This document shows, in pieces, positions 1 through 7,697 of a DNA stretch of 9,279 nt. Origin of the DNA: Prolixibacteraceae bacterium (GTDB lineage: Bacteria > Bacteroidota > Bacteroidia > Bacteroidales > Prolixibacteraceae). The stretch spans positions 1 to 9,279 of the forward strand of contig JAGODU010000156.1 of NCBI GenBank assembly GCA_017998095.1. Reading direction: 5' to 3'. Below the pieces are notes generated by a model that was given only the letters and a program-made list of their open reading frames with translations, was not told the origin of the DNA and did no database searches. How positions within the stretch are numbered: the stretch's first letter is position 1; each line of letters starts with the position of its first letter. A program made the position numbers and the translations under genes.

Positions 1-1
1 A

Positions 2-271
2 CTGGCTCTGGAGATCAAAAACCTGGCTCAGAACAAAAGCCTCAACTTCTGGCCCATTGCCGTCAAGGGAGCGGACATGGATATGCTCGCCCGGATCGCA
101 GCTGACAAGCAGGAAGGATCCTTGCCTCCCATGACCCTGGAGGGATTGGAATTTGTCAAGCTTTTTACCTGGCTGTCCGACAGCTTTAAAATCATCAGCA
201 ACAGTAAAGAAGGCAAAAAAACCGACATCTCCCCTACCAAGGAAAACAACCCTTTTCAATTTGCAGTGTGA
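2..271 (+). CDS. TerY-like vWA domain protein, C-terminal fragment (5' end outside window)
   Basis: The frame is open from the window edge to a TGA at 269-271, giving 89 residues; an internal Met at 77 is not the real start, because clear family sequence precedes it. The visible part corresponds to the last strand and helices of a vWA domain: 'FWPIAVKGADMDMLARIA', then a Pro-rich turn (LPPMTLEGLEF), then 'KLFTWLSDSF' and a polar tail ending in FAV. This pattern (hydrophobic strand with V-x-G-A-D-M, P-x-x-L-x-G-L-x-F, F-x-W-L-S) is typical of the TerY branch of vWA proteins, cytosolic metal-ion-binding proteins linked to tellurite and stress-response gene clusters, often beside PP2C phosphatases and protein kinases. 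The MIDAS metal site would lie upstream and cannot be checked. The fragment is about 50% G+C, well above the genes that follow. The family call rests on motif memory only. Confidence 0.75.
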   Translation: MALEIKNLAQNKSLNFWPIAVKGADMDMLARIAADKQEGSLPPMTLEGLEFVKLFTWLSDSFKIISNSKEGKKTDISPTKENNPFQFAV

Positions 272-400
272 GCAGGATCAGTGAAAACTATGGAAAACCG
301 TGACCTACATACCTTAGCCCCGGAAACCAGACACCACACACCCTAAACCTGAAGAGTGTCTAAAGATGATCAGGATGGTTTGAATTAAATACTTAATGTT
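272..400. other. Intergenic gap with base-composition break
   Basis: These 129 bases separate the vWA gene from the DUF4407 gene. No convincing gene is seen; the only short frame (ATG at 290, 18 codons) has nothing to support it. The left part keeps the higher G+C of the vWA gene, while the last 40 or so bases become AT-rich like the downstream genes. A 6-bp inverted repeat, AGACAC (329-334) and GTGTCT (356-361), has a 21-base loop and no T-run, so I do not call it a terminator. No clear Bacteroidota-type promoter (TTTG / TAnnTTTG) could be placed. Confidence 0.4.
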
Positions 401-1477
401 ATGGCTAAACCGAATATATTCATGAGATTAATCCTCTGGTTGTCGAACACAAATTACACGATCTACAACAACTGTAGCGACAACATAAAAGGAAAAAGGA
501 TCGCGTTATCACTCTTTGTTCTGGTCACTGGAGTAATATCCGGAATTAGCGGATCCTATTTAATTCGAACCATATTTTCTGATTTTAATGAAGTTTCTCA
601 AAACTATGAAGTTTCTCTTGTCACTTGGTTGTTGTCCCTTATGATTGGAGTCATTTGGATGACTTGTATTATGTTAATGGATAGAACTATCATTGCCTCC
701 AGAAGCAGACTTACCGCCTTATTAAGAATTCCACTTGCACTTACTATTGGTTTTATTGTTGCTAAACCCGTTGAAGTTCAATTATTCTCTAAAACAATCA
801 ATAAAAGTCTTATGGAAGAAAGCCAGGTCGAAAACAAGGATCACTATGATAGATACACCAGGACATTAGACAATCTTGAAAATGACATCATTAATTTAAA
901 GAGAAGCATTACCGAACATAAAAAGAAAATGGTAGACTGGCAATCTGTTATGGAAGCAGAAGTAGTTGGCAGAGTCCAACAAGGGCGCACCGGAATCGCA
1001 GGAACAGGTCCCGCATGGGAAGCTGCCAACAAAAATTATAACTTACACAAAGACCTTTGTGCTGCAGAAGAAATTGAACTCGAGCAGCTTCTGTTAAATC
1101 AAAACACTGTAAAAGAGGAAGCAAAAAATACTTTAAAAAGCGAGGTCATCCGACAATCTTTTGATTTTGTTACACAGTACAAAAAATTGCAAGAACTTCA
1201 GAAAGAAGATAAATCACTTAATCTCTTAGCATTGGGTCTTACAGCCTTATTTATTCTCATTGAATTAATTCCGGCAATTATGAAATTAACCAATGAAAAA
1301 GACAGTTATGACCACATGGAATTGTCTTTTGAAACTTTAAACGCACAAACAATTAATGCCATGACAAATTTTCATATGGCTGAAATTGAGAAAAATTTAA
1401 AAAATCAATCAGTTATTAACGATGAAAGTTTACCATGCAATATTATTCCACAAATAATAAAGAGTCTTCAAAAATAG
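401..1477 (+). CDS. DUF4407 family integral membrane protein with cytosolic or periplasmic coiled coil
   Basis: 358 residues. Three hydrophobic segments lie near the N-terminus (about 34-57, 72-93 and 105-124), followed by a long charged, helical region (about 135-270) likely to form a coiled coil, and a fourth membrane segment at about 274-296. DUF4407-like signatures are visible: M-D-R after the second helix (93-95), 'AKPVEVQLF' at the end of the third (121-129), a Gly-rich break in the coiled coil (R-T-G-I-A-G-T-G-P, 196-204), and E-L-I-P-A-I-M-K in the last helix (288-295). The function of the family is unknown; in my recollection it occurs near vWA or Ter-type stress genes, which fits the upstream neighbour. 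The ATG at 401 is the natural start, since the first residues lead directly into the family N-terminus. There is no good Shine-Dalgarno sequence. The stop lies 13 bases before the next gene, so the two are probably co-transcribed. Confidence 0.82.
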   Translation: MAKPNIFMRLILWLSNTNYTIYNNCSDNIKGKRIALSLFVLVTGVISGISGSYLIRTIFSDFNEVSQNYEVSLVTWLLSLMIGVIWMTCIMLMDRTIIASRSRLTALLRIPLALTIGFIVAKPVEVQLFSKTINKSLMEESQVENKDHYDRYTRTLDNLENDIINLKRSITEHKKKMVDWQSVMEAEVVGRVQQGRTGIAGTGPAWEAANKNYNLHKDLCAAEEIELEQLLLNQNTVKEEAKNTLKSEVIRQSFDFVTQYKKLQELQKEDKSLNLLALGLTALFILIELIPAIMKLTNEKDSYDHMELSFETLNAQTINAMTNFHMAEIEKNLKNQSVINDESLPCNIIPQIIKSLQK

Positions 1478-1490
1478 GAATACACAGTTT

Positions 1491-2177
1491 ATGATATATT
1501 GTGAATATTGTAAAAAAAGAATAACCGGCCAATATATTACTGATTCATGGGGTTTACACTTTCATCAAAGTTGTCTTGCTAAATGTCATATCTGCGGTAG
1601 TTGTAATAGAAATATATTTGGTCCAATGTTGTCAGAAGCTATCCTTTTGAAAGATAACAGGTATATATGCCATCAATGTATAAGAGAAGGTCTAATCCTT
1701 AAAGAAAGTCAAATGATGAAATGTGTAAAAGCAGTTTATTACTTTTTTAACCAGGCAGACATAATCTTACCAATAAACAATATCAGATATAAGCTTGTTG
1801 ATGCGAATGTTTTACAAAATAAAGTAACCGGCTCCGTAACAAAATATAGTAAAAATTCAAATAATTCATACGAAATTAGCATGTTAGAAGGTCTGAATAA
1901 AACCATTTTCTGTGCAGTTCTTGCGCATGAATTGATGCATGTGCATATTTATGAAAAAGAACTAATTCTTAACTCATTAGAAACAGAAGGATTATGTGAA
2001 CTTGTTTCATATTTTACATATAAGAGAATAAATAATTCTATAGCTAAGCATCAAATAAATGTCATGGATTTGAATCCAGACCCAATTTATGGTCAAGGTT
2101 ACAGATTAATGAAGGAAAAAGTGAAACCTTTTTCAAGTATTCAAGGTTACTTAAAAAGTCATTTCATCAACAAATAA
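1491..2177 (+). CDS. DA1-like protein: LIM-type zinc finger plus HExxH metallopeptidase
   Basis: 228 residues. The N-terminus holds a LIM-like double zinc knuckle: C4-x2-C7-x17-H25-x2-C28, then C32/C35-x2-C38 and C60-x2-C63. Further on, 'AHELMHVHIY' carries the zinc-peptidase HExxH motif (H146, E147, H150), followed by 'ETEGLCELVSYF' (164-175), where E164 or E166 is the likely third zinc ligand. LIM finger, then AHExMH, then E-x-EG-x-C, is the layout of the DA1-like domain (PF12315) of plant DA1, a ubiquitin-activated peptidase that controls organ size. Bacterial relatives are uncharacterised, and no ubiquitin system is visible here. No signal peptide or membrane segment is seen, so the protein should be cytosolic. 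An AGGA about 10 bases upstream may act as the ribosome-binding site. The substrate is unknown; the catalytic motif is intact, so I expect an active protease. Confidence 0.8.
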   Translation: MIYCEYCKKRITGQYITDSWGLHFHQSCLAKCHICGSCNRNIFGPMLSEAILLKDNRYICHQCIREGLILKESQMMKCVKAVYYFFNQADIILPINNIRYKLVDANVLQNKVTGSVTKYSKNSNNSYEISMLEGLNKTIFCAVLAHELMHVHIYEKELILNSLETEGLCELVSYFTYKRINNSIAKHQINVMDLNPDPIYGQGYRLMKEKVKPFSSIQGYLKSHFINK

Positions 2178-2196
2178 ACTTAATTTTAATGATATT

Positions 2197-2406
2197 ATGG
2201 AAACAAAAAAGGTTGTCGTACAAGGAGGGGGAAGCAACTTATTTCAGGTTACACATTATAATGGGATTTTCTCCGTCTATAAGGTCAGCGTTGGCATAAT
2301 CTTCAACAATTATCAATCTATTGGCAAAACCAGACGTTTTGAAGAGGCACTGAGCATCATCAGATCTTATAGTGGTCATGAGATAGAGTCCATTGATGCC
2401 TGGTAG
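2197..2406 (+). CDS. Small protein of unknown function (69 aa)
   Basis: I do not recognise a named family. The protein begins with a basic and valine-rich strand, a Gly-rich turn (Q-G-G-G-S, 9-13), then alternating residues suggesting a beta-hairpin or sheet ('FQVTHYNGIFSVYKVSVGII'), and ends with a likely helix ('RFEEALSIIRSYSG') and an acidic tail ending in Trp. It looks like a compact folded domain, with no signal peptide, membrane segment or cysteines. It starts 19 bases after the DA1-like gene, contains only one Met and ends 14 bases before the convergent operon, so it is probably the last gene of the plus-strand unit. The stretch before the start codon is AT-rich without a Shine-Dalgarno. 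Its G+C is somewhat higher than that of its immediate neighbours. The placement and well-ordered amino-acid pattern support a real gene; function unknown. Confidence 0.6.
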   Translation: METKKVVVQGGGSNLFQVTHYNGIFSVYKVSVGIIFNNYQSIGKTRRFEEALSIIRSYSGHEIESIDAW

Positions 2407-2420
2407 CTTAAAAGCCGGCC

Positions 2421-4553
2421 CTATTGAAGCTGTTGTATAGTGCAGCCCATTTCAATTTCTTCAAATTTGTTCAATAATACATTTATATTATAAGGAATGC
2501 TTTCCGCAATAATTTGATTTGATTTATCATTTACTAATTGAGTAATGATTGGAAAATAATCATCATTCGTTTTAGAAATTAATGCTTTTAAAAAATTTTC
2601 TAGATCAGATATCGATAAATTGTCTTTAATGTTTTCTAGTTTAATCTCTCCATTACAATCAATGTCTTTGACATTTGTGTAATAGTCATTACACAGACCA
2701 ATATCTATAAATTCATATACTCTTAAATCCATGAGAACTTCCCGAAAGAATAATTCAAGACCCTCATAATTATTCACGAGATCTTTGCCATCTCTATTAA
2801 TATTGAATTTTGATATATATTCCCATTCATGGGGGAAAAAATTTTTGAATTCAATTTTGAAACCATTAGTAACTTTTTTAATATTGAATCCTAATTTCGT
2901 ATTTAGGTAAGCCTTGTCGAATTTAGTTAAATTACAGATGGATTCTTTCATAACCTTATCTTGATAGTCCGAAGCTTCAATGATGTTGTTTTCGTTTTTC
3001 AGTGCAAAATCAATCACCATTAATCGATGAGTGAGTATCGAAGGTAATTTCTTAATTAAATAGTTTTTATTGATGTTATCTTTCGTTTGTGGAGAAGGTA
3101 ACTTTCCTTTCTCCCAGTCTTTTGCATCAATGCTTAATCTGTCCTCCATAAATAGATTGAAAAGACTCAAGGCAATATTTGCAATACTGTCGTACAATCC
3201 TTTTTCGTCTTTCATTAAATTCAACAGTATAGACGTAACTGACAATCCTTTGAATATCCCCTCAGTTGGAATCGGTTTAAACATCTTCTTTTGTTTTTCA
3301 CTTTCCTGGACGGTTTTAATAATATCTGGAAGTTTATCTTTGAGATCAAGTCTCAAGAAATCTTCACCGTTAGCTTTCGAAAACAGTAAATGATAAGGAA
3401 TTCCTGTTTCATCTACTTCTTTTACTAATGAAGCAACCATAGCTCTTGGTAGGCTAGTAATTATGGGAGTGACGCAAAATCTGTTTTTTGCTTTAATATT
3501 TTTATAGAGATCAAGTCCGCTTTCTTCTGCCCAACTGCCATTTTCATTTTTATACAGAAGGTCAAGAAAAATTATTTCATAATTTTCTGATTCTTTAGGA
3601 ATTTTTTCTTTTAAAACCTGGGTAAAAGGCTTGTCTTTTTCTGTTTCTATCAGATCAATTACATTAAAAAAAGGAGCCAACATGTCTTTCAATTTTGTAC
3701 GATATGAGGGGTCATCTTCTACTACAAGTACTCTGTATGGATACTTGTTTGCCTGCTTAATTTTGTCCCCATTATCAACCCTTATCAGTAAACTGTTCAG
3801 CAAGCTACTGCAATTTTTTAAAATATCTGCTCTTGAAATAAAAGTATACTTATTAGGCAAGTCTGTCAGCAAATTACTGCCATCTAGGTAACCTAAACCT
3901 GAAATACAGTTCAGTGCATACCTGTCTTTTTCTTGTGAAGGGTTACTGCTATTAATTAATCCATTAATGTCGTGCAACAAGTAATTGATGTAACCCGTAT
4001 CTGAAACTGCAAGTTTTTTAATCAGATGAAAGTGTGTGGGGGAATACTCTTTATATAAATCTGATAATATTCGTTCCTGTTCTCCGATAATGTCGAAAAA
4101 TGGAAATGCCTCAACCATTCTTTTCAAATGAGGCCTTGTTTGTGCCAATAAATTTTTAAAAGGCAATGCTGAAAGGAAACGAATTTGAAGTATGTTTTTG
4201 TCTTTTACCAATCGATGGTTGAGTATATCTAGTGCGTATTCATAACCTTCGTCTAAATGTCCAGATTTCCAAAATAATTCAGGTGTGATAAAAAAGAAAA
4301 TTTTGTCAACAGTTTCGTGTTTTCCATCCTTAATTTTGATCTCATTTTTAAAATCAATTTTATTAAATGTATCAAGGTCTTTAATTGTTTTAACCAGATA
4401 ATACCTTTCTGCATTGCTAAAAACCGCATTATCTTTTCTTACACCACTTCTTCTCCCGTCTTTTTCGGAAAAAATGTTCCATAATTTTTTTGCCAGTACT
4501 TCAAGAAATTCGGCACTGTTTTTATTCGCTAATATGAAGACTTTAGTTGCCAT
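2421..4553 (-). CDS. Large response-regulator-like protein: unknown N-domain, possible His-phosphotransfer helix, REC domain, unknown C-terminus
   Basis: 710 residues. Residues 273-415 form a complete receiver domain: acidic cluster E279-D280-D281 in 'VLVVEDD', phosphoacceptor D331 in 'IIFLDLL', T366/S367 in 'PIITS', and K393 in 'LFSKAN'. The N-terminal 150 residues (strand 'KVFILAN', later 'KIFFFITPELF') look like an alpha/beta domain that I cannot name. Residues about 175-260 are helical with 'YLLHDINGL' (H194-D195), resembling the phosphorylated helix of a histidine kinase DHp domain, but no ATP-binding N/G boxes follow; the receiver comes directly after. Residues 420-710 are mostly helical and charged with no motif I recognise, and no DNA-binding helix-turn-helix is evident. 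It is the last gene of the minus-strand operon, 9 bases after the decarboxylase gene, and ends 14 bases from the convergent 69-aa gene. The receiver is secure; the remaining domains are open. Confidence 0.8.
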   Translation of the reverse strand: MATKVFILANKNSAEFLEVLAKKLWNIFSEKDGRRSGVRKDNAVFSNAERYYLVKTIKDLDTFNKIDFKNEIKIKDGKHETVDKIFFFITPELFWKSGHLDEGYEYALDILNHRLVKDKNILQIRFLSALPFKNLLAQTRPHLKRMVEAFPFFDIIGEQERILSDLYKEYSPTHFHLIKKLAVSDTGYINYLLHDINGLINSSNPSQEKDRYALNCISGLGYLDGSNLLTDLPNKYTFISRADILKNCSSLLNSLLIRVDNGDKIKQANKYPYRVLVVEDDPSYRTKLKDMLAPFFNVIDLIETEKDKPFTQVLKEKIPKESENYEIIFLDLLYKNENGSWAEESGLDLYKNIKAKNRFCVTPIITSLPRAMVASLVKEVDETGIPYHLLFSKANGEDFLRLDLKDKLPDIIKTVQESEKQKKMFKPIPTEGIFKGLSVTSILLNLMKDEKGLYDSIANIALSLFNLFMEDRLSIDAKDWEKGKLPSPQTKDNINKNYLIKKLPSILTHRLMVIDFALKNENNIIEASDYQDKVMKESICNLTKFDKAYLNTKLGFNIKKVTNGFKIEFKNFFPHEWEYISKFNINRDGKDLVNNYEGLELFFREVLMDLRVYEFIDIGLCNDYYTNVKDIDCNGEIKLENIKDNLSISDLENFLKALISKTNDDYFPIITQLVNDKSNQIIAESIPYNINVLLNKFEEIEMGCTIQQLQ

Positions 4554-4562
4554 ATGTTACAT

Positions 4563-7223
4563 CTAATGGTTATTAAAAACAATATTGGCTAATTTGAGAA
4601 TCAGCAAATCCAGATCATTCAGTTCTACTGGTTTTTCTTTAGAACTATATGAGTATTTTGCAATGGATTTTGGAATCAAGTTCTCAGCAGATAATTCGAA
4701 CTTGTCTTTAAGATAGCTTCCAACAATTTCAGAATACCTTACATTAATTACATTTTCATCAAGTGTACCATCTGATTTTAACATCTTGAAATCGGGGTTT
4801 AAAAATTGAGAATAAACCAATATTATAGGATCCTTACATTCCTTTTTAATTTCATCAATCACATTGAAGCCAGAATCCCATTCGACATGGTGAGTGTCAG
4901 CCAAATTTAAGTCAATAATAAAAATTTTGTAAATATCACCATCAGTATTCCTCAAAGAAACACCTTCTAATCCCGGTTTAAAATCGATATCAAGAAACCT
5001 GGAAACATCAATTGAGTGCCTGTTATTGCCTGAAAGAATTGCGTTTTTCAACAGCTTTACACGTTCCTGATTTTCAATCCAAAGCGTTTTATAACGTGTA
5101 AAATCGTTGTTTTTCAAAGCACTTTCCAAAAGTATGCCCGGCAATACTTTGCTTACCAAACCACGAACATATTCAAAATAATCGTTATAAATTGCAACTC
5201 TGCTTTCATCCGACATCAAAGGGTTCATCAAAACACTTCTCAATAATACAAGCTTATAGTTTTGAGATTTTAATTGTTCAATGTTTGGTTCAATATTAAA
5301 TTTCTTCAGAAACAGATTAATTTGTTTCGCATAACCCGGATTACTTTCACTTTCGGCATATTCAAGGTCAGTTTTTGATACAATAAACTTATAATCATTG
5401 AGGGTTTTGTTGCTCTCGGCGCTCATTTCCGAATAAAGACGTTCGTTAAGTTTGTTTAAGAGGGCGGGGGTCAGATTAATACCATCTACTCCAATAGCAT
5501 AGCATACTATGTTCGTCAGGGAGTCGTACAAAGGATGTATTTGTATGGATAAAAGGTGTTTATTTTCGTCAATCCCAATATTTTGATCTCTTGTAAAACG
5601 ATTCATGCCATTAATGAATGCTTTTGCATTTTTGAATGTTTGTGCCATAATCTGACCATAACCCATATTGTTGTTAGGGATTACCTTTGATGATAAGTAA
5701 CAGGCCAGAGCAGCAGCGCCTGAACGGGAACCTTCCAAAGAACTTCCTCCTAAATAGAGTTTTGATGGATCGTTTTCCATGCTTTCTATTGAAGATAGAT
5801 ATGGCGCTTTTTTCTCAATAAATGTCTTTGTTCGGTTATCCCTATATAGAATTGATCCGACTGAATAGGGAACATATCCCATTTTATGCGGGTCAACGGT
5901 AATTGTATCGGCATAACAAAAGCTTTTGAAATCATCAAGGCTTTTTGTTAACCATTCAGCTATTTCAGGGAATCTTTGACATTCCTCTACTTTTACGAAA
6001 TCTTCATCCGGTTTATTAAATATTGAAGCGTAGTATCCACCATAGGCAGCATCAATGTGCAGCCAAAAACCTTTACCAGTTATTTCTCTTTCTTCTTTCA
6101 CCTTAACGATATCTGAAACCGGATCAACTACACCTTCTTCTGTAGTACCCGCTACTGCTACAGCCATTATAATGGGGTTTGGTTCATTGATAAGTCGATG
6201 AAAATCTTCAATATCTATTTTAAAATTCTGATCGACTTTGACATATTTTATATGCCCGCTTCCCAAACCCACGATATCCATTGCTTTTTCCCAACTGTAA
6301 TGACGCGATTGGGGAACTAAAAGATATGGCAAATCCAGTTTTTCATCCAATTCAATTTCAATGGCTTTATGGATACCATAAACACCCAGAACGCGAACAG
6401 TGCATTTATTTAATTCAGATGTAAAGACACTTTTTTCAAATTTTTCTTTCTTTTCGCTGGTTTCACTTGTCAAATATGGGGCTATCGCCATTTTAAAGTC
6501 CGAAAACAGGTTTAATATTTCATAAGAGGAAAGGTTAAAAAGCTGTGAGAGTGAAGAGGATGAGAAAGAATTTTCCTTAACTGCTAGGTCTCCAATCACA
6601 CCAGTTATTGTAGTCCAGTTGTCTTTCTGTGAAATCCTATTCAAAAACAGCTTTAAAGATACGGGGAAATATTTAACGTTTCTGGCTGTCCACAACGCTT
6701 CGATATTCGCAGCTGTGCCACCACCGGTAAGATGGCCTGTTGAGTTTATTTTGGATGAGCCAAGACCTTCATTTACTGCTATGACATTTGAAGAAAAATA
6801 CTCAAAAGGCGGAAATTGAAACATCTCGCAAAGATACTTTATGAAGTATAATTCCTTTTCTGTAGTAATTGGAGAACATTCACCGACAATATTGTTTTGA
6901 TTGTAGAGCTGACCTACCATAAAACCAAGCAAGGAAGGAATGTTAAGATCGGAAATCATGTGCCCCAGGTACCTGGGATTATGAAAAGGAACACTTTGTT
7001 TCATATCACCAAGGAGAATATCCAACTCCCTCTCAAGCGTATTCAGTGTCTCTTTCCATTGTGCTTCTTCTTTGTCAACAGGTTCAATCAACCTTTTCTT
7101 ACGTGGGTGATAGTTCCGTCTCCATTGAATGATATCATTCAACAGAAATTCTACCATTTTACGAAATTCCAACTGGTTTTCGCTGTATGGGCCAAGAAAC
7201 AATGCTTTGGGATCTGTTGACAT
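4563..7223 (-). CDS. PLP-dependent group II decarboxylase, tyrosine-decarboxylase-like, with C-terminal receiver-like extension
   Basis: 886 residues. The first 650-700 follow bacterial tyrosine decarboxylases of the Enterococcus/Lactobacillus type: 'SPITTEKE' (117-124), phosphate-binding 'TGGGTAAN' (166-173), 'SRHYSWEKA' with PLP-stacking H308, 'AGTTEEGVVDP' (358-368), 'HIDAAYGG' with PLP-nitrogen-binding D391, 'DPHKMGY' with Schiff-base K447, and 'LEGSRSGA' (496-503). It should remove the carboxyl group of an aromatic amino acid, probably tyrosine, in the cytosol; substrate choice is inferred. Known enzymes are about 620 residues. Here roughly 180 are added: 'KIFIIDLNL' (D771), 'GFNVIDEIKK' and 'PIILVYSQ' (S805) copy beta3, alpha3 and beta4 of a receiver, but the first strand with its acidic pair is not evident. 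It starts 6 bases after the 132-aa gene, without a Shine-Dalgarno. No amino-acid antiporter gene, the usual partner of tyrDC, lies next to it. Confidence 0.88.
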   Translation of the reverse strand: MSTDPKALFLGPYSENQLEFRKMVEFLLNDIIQWRRNYHPRKKRLIEPVDKEEAQWKETLNTLERELDILLGDMKQSVPFHNPRYLGHMISDLNIPSLLGFMVGQLYNQNNIVGECSPITTEKELYFIKYLCEMFQFPPFEYFSSNVIAVNEGLGSSKINSTGHLTGGGTAANIEALWTARNVKYFPVSLKLFLNRISQKDNWTTITGVIGDLAVKENSFSSSSLSQLFNLSSYEILNLFSDFKMAIAPYLTSETSEKKEKFEKSVFTSELNKCTVRVLGVYGIHKAIEIELDEKLDLPYLLVPQSRHYSWEKAMDIVGLGSGHIKYVKVDQNFKIDIEDFHRLINEPNPIIMAVAVAGTTEEGVVDPVSDIVKVKEEREITGKGFWLHIDAAYGGYYASIFNKPDEDFVKVEECQRFPEIAEWLTKSLDDFKSFCYADTITVDPHKMGYVPYSVGSILYRDNRTKTFIEKKAPYLSSIESMENDPSKLYLGGSSLEGSRSGAAALACYLSSKVIPNNNMGYGQIMAQTFKNAKAFINGMNRFTRDQNIGIDENKHLLSIQIHPLYDSLTNIVCYAIGVDGINLTPALLNKLNERLYSEMSAESNKTLNDYKFIVSKTDLEYAESESNPGYAKQINLFLKKFNIEPNIEQLKSQNYKLVLLRSVLMNPLMSDESRVAIYNDYFEYVRGLVSKVLPGILLESALKNNDFTRYKTLWIENQERVKLLKNAILSGNNRHSIDVSRFLDIDFKPGLEGVSLRNTDGDIYKIFIIDLNLADTHHVEWDSGFNVIDEIKKECKDPIILVYSQFLNPDFKMLKSDGTLDENVINVRYSEIVGSYLKDKFELSAENLIPKSIAKYSYSSKEKPVELNDLDLLILKLANIVFNNH

Positions 7224-7229
7224 ATTTTA

Positions 7230-7628
7230 TTATTTTATAACAAGCTTGGTCAATTCTAATATATTGCCAATCAAAACATCTTTATTAATAGGTAACTGAA
7301 GAATTCGGTATTTGTTTGCATCCATCAATATACAGGCTGGATTTCCGGGGTTAAACAGATGTTTGTATTTGTCGTAATCAACCAATGGATGGAACCAGCT
7401 AAGAAAAACAATTTTCTTTTTGGGGAATTCCCTGGTCATATTACCCATTGTTTTCATTTCCACAATGTCGTCATTATCATGATAAGCAAAAGAGATAATA
7501 ATATCGGCAAACATTTCTTCATCTGTGTGTTGTAGGATATCACCCTTCTCAATTACTAAGTTTTTAAGTGGACCTGAAATCGGGTTATATGCATCCATAA
7601 TCAATATCTTAAATGGGTTTTTAGACAT
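7230..7628 (-). CDS. Stand-alone degenerate receiver-like protein (132 aa)
   Basis: The size and strand pattern are those of a single receiver domain: 'FKILIMDAY' (beta1, with D12), 'ADIIISFAY' (beta3), 'KKIVFLSWF' (beta4, S77) and 'RILQLPINKDVL' (beta5, where receivers carry K-P; here Q111-L-P113), closing with a helix. The phosphoacceptor aspartate expected after beta3 is replaced by serine (S46), the second acid of the beta1 pair is Ala or Tyr, and the conserved lysine is absent, so phosphorylation by the standard mechanism looks unlikely. It could be a pseudo-receiver used for partner binding, or a distantly related flavodoxin-like fold. A GGA lies 4 bases before the ATG. It sits between the REC-PIN gene (69-base gap) and the decarboxylase gene (6-base gap), suggesting an adaptor between them. 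Its reality as a gene is well supported by position; the fold is inferred from the pattern. Confidence 0.75.
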   Translation of the reverse strand: MSKNPFKILIMDAYNPISGPLKNLVIEKGDILQHTDEEMFADIIISFAYHDNDDIVEMKTMGNMTREFPKKKIVFLSWFHPLVDYDKYKHLFNPGNPACILMDANKYRILQLPINKDVLIGNILELTKLVIK

Positions 7629-7697
7629 GATTCCAAATATGATGACTTTTTTCTGTTTGAATATCGACCAATAATAACTTACATAAAGTTTTTCCCT
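7629..7697. other. 69-base spacer between REC-PIN and receiver-like genes
   Basis: This is the only sizeable gap inside the minus-strand operon. It is AT-rich. On the minus strand a CATATTTG stretch differs by one base from the Bacteroidota -7 box TAnnTTTG, but it ends 5 bases from the start codon of the 132-aa gene and has no matching -33 TTTG at the right distance. No hairpin followed by a T-run is seen. I find no supported promoter or terminator, so read-through is the simplest assumption. Confidence 0.3.

Noticed and set aside
329..361. Inverted repeat AGACAC / GTGTCT after the vWA gene
   Set aside because: Only 6 bp with a 21-base loop and no T-run; too weak for a terminator or operator call.
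2222..2230. Strong Shine-Dalgarno-like AAGGAGGGG
   Set aside because: It lies inside the 69-aa gene, where it encodes a Gly-rich turn, and no start codon follows at a usable distance.
2405..2431. AGCTT / AAGCT repeat and a GCCGGC palindrome between the convergent genes
   Set aside because: Short arms, long loop and no T-run on either strand; not a credible terminator.
3070..3891. Open frames on the plus strand at 3070-3393 and 3631-3891
   Set aside because: They lie wholly antisense to the 710-aa gene, whose receiver motifs prove the coding strand; their translations show no domain.
6619..7220. Plus-strand frames at 6619-6819 and 6897-7220
   Set aside because: They are antisense to conserved decarboxylase motifs (TGGGTAAN, SPITTE) and are shadows of that gene.
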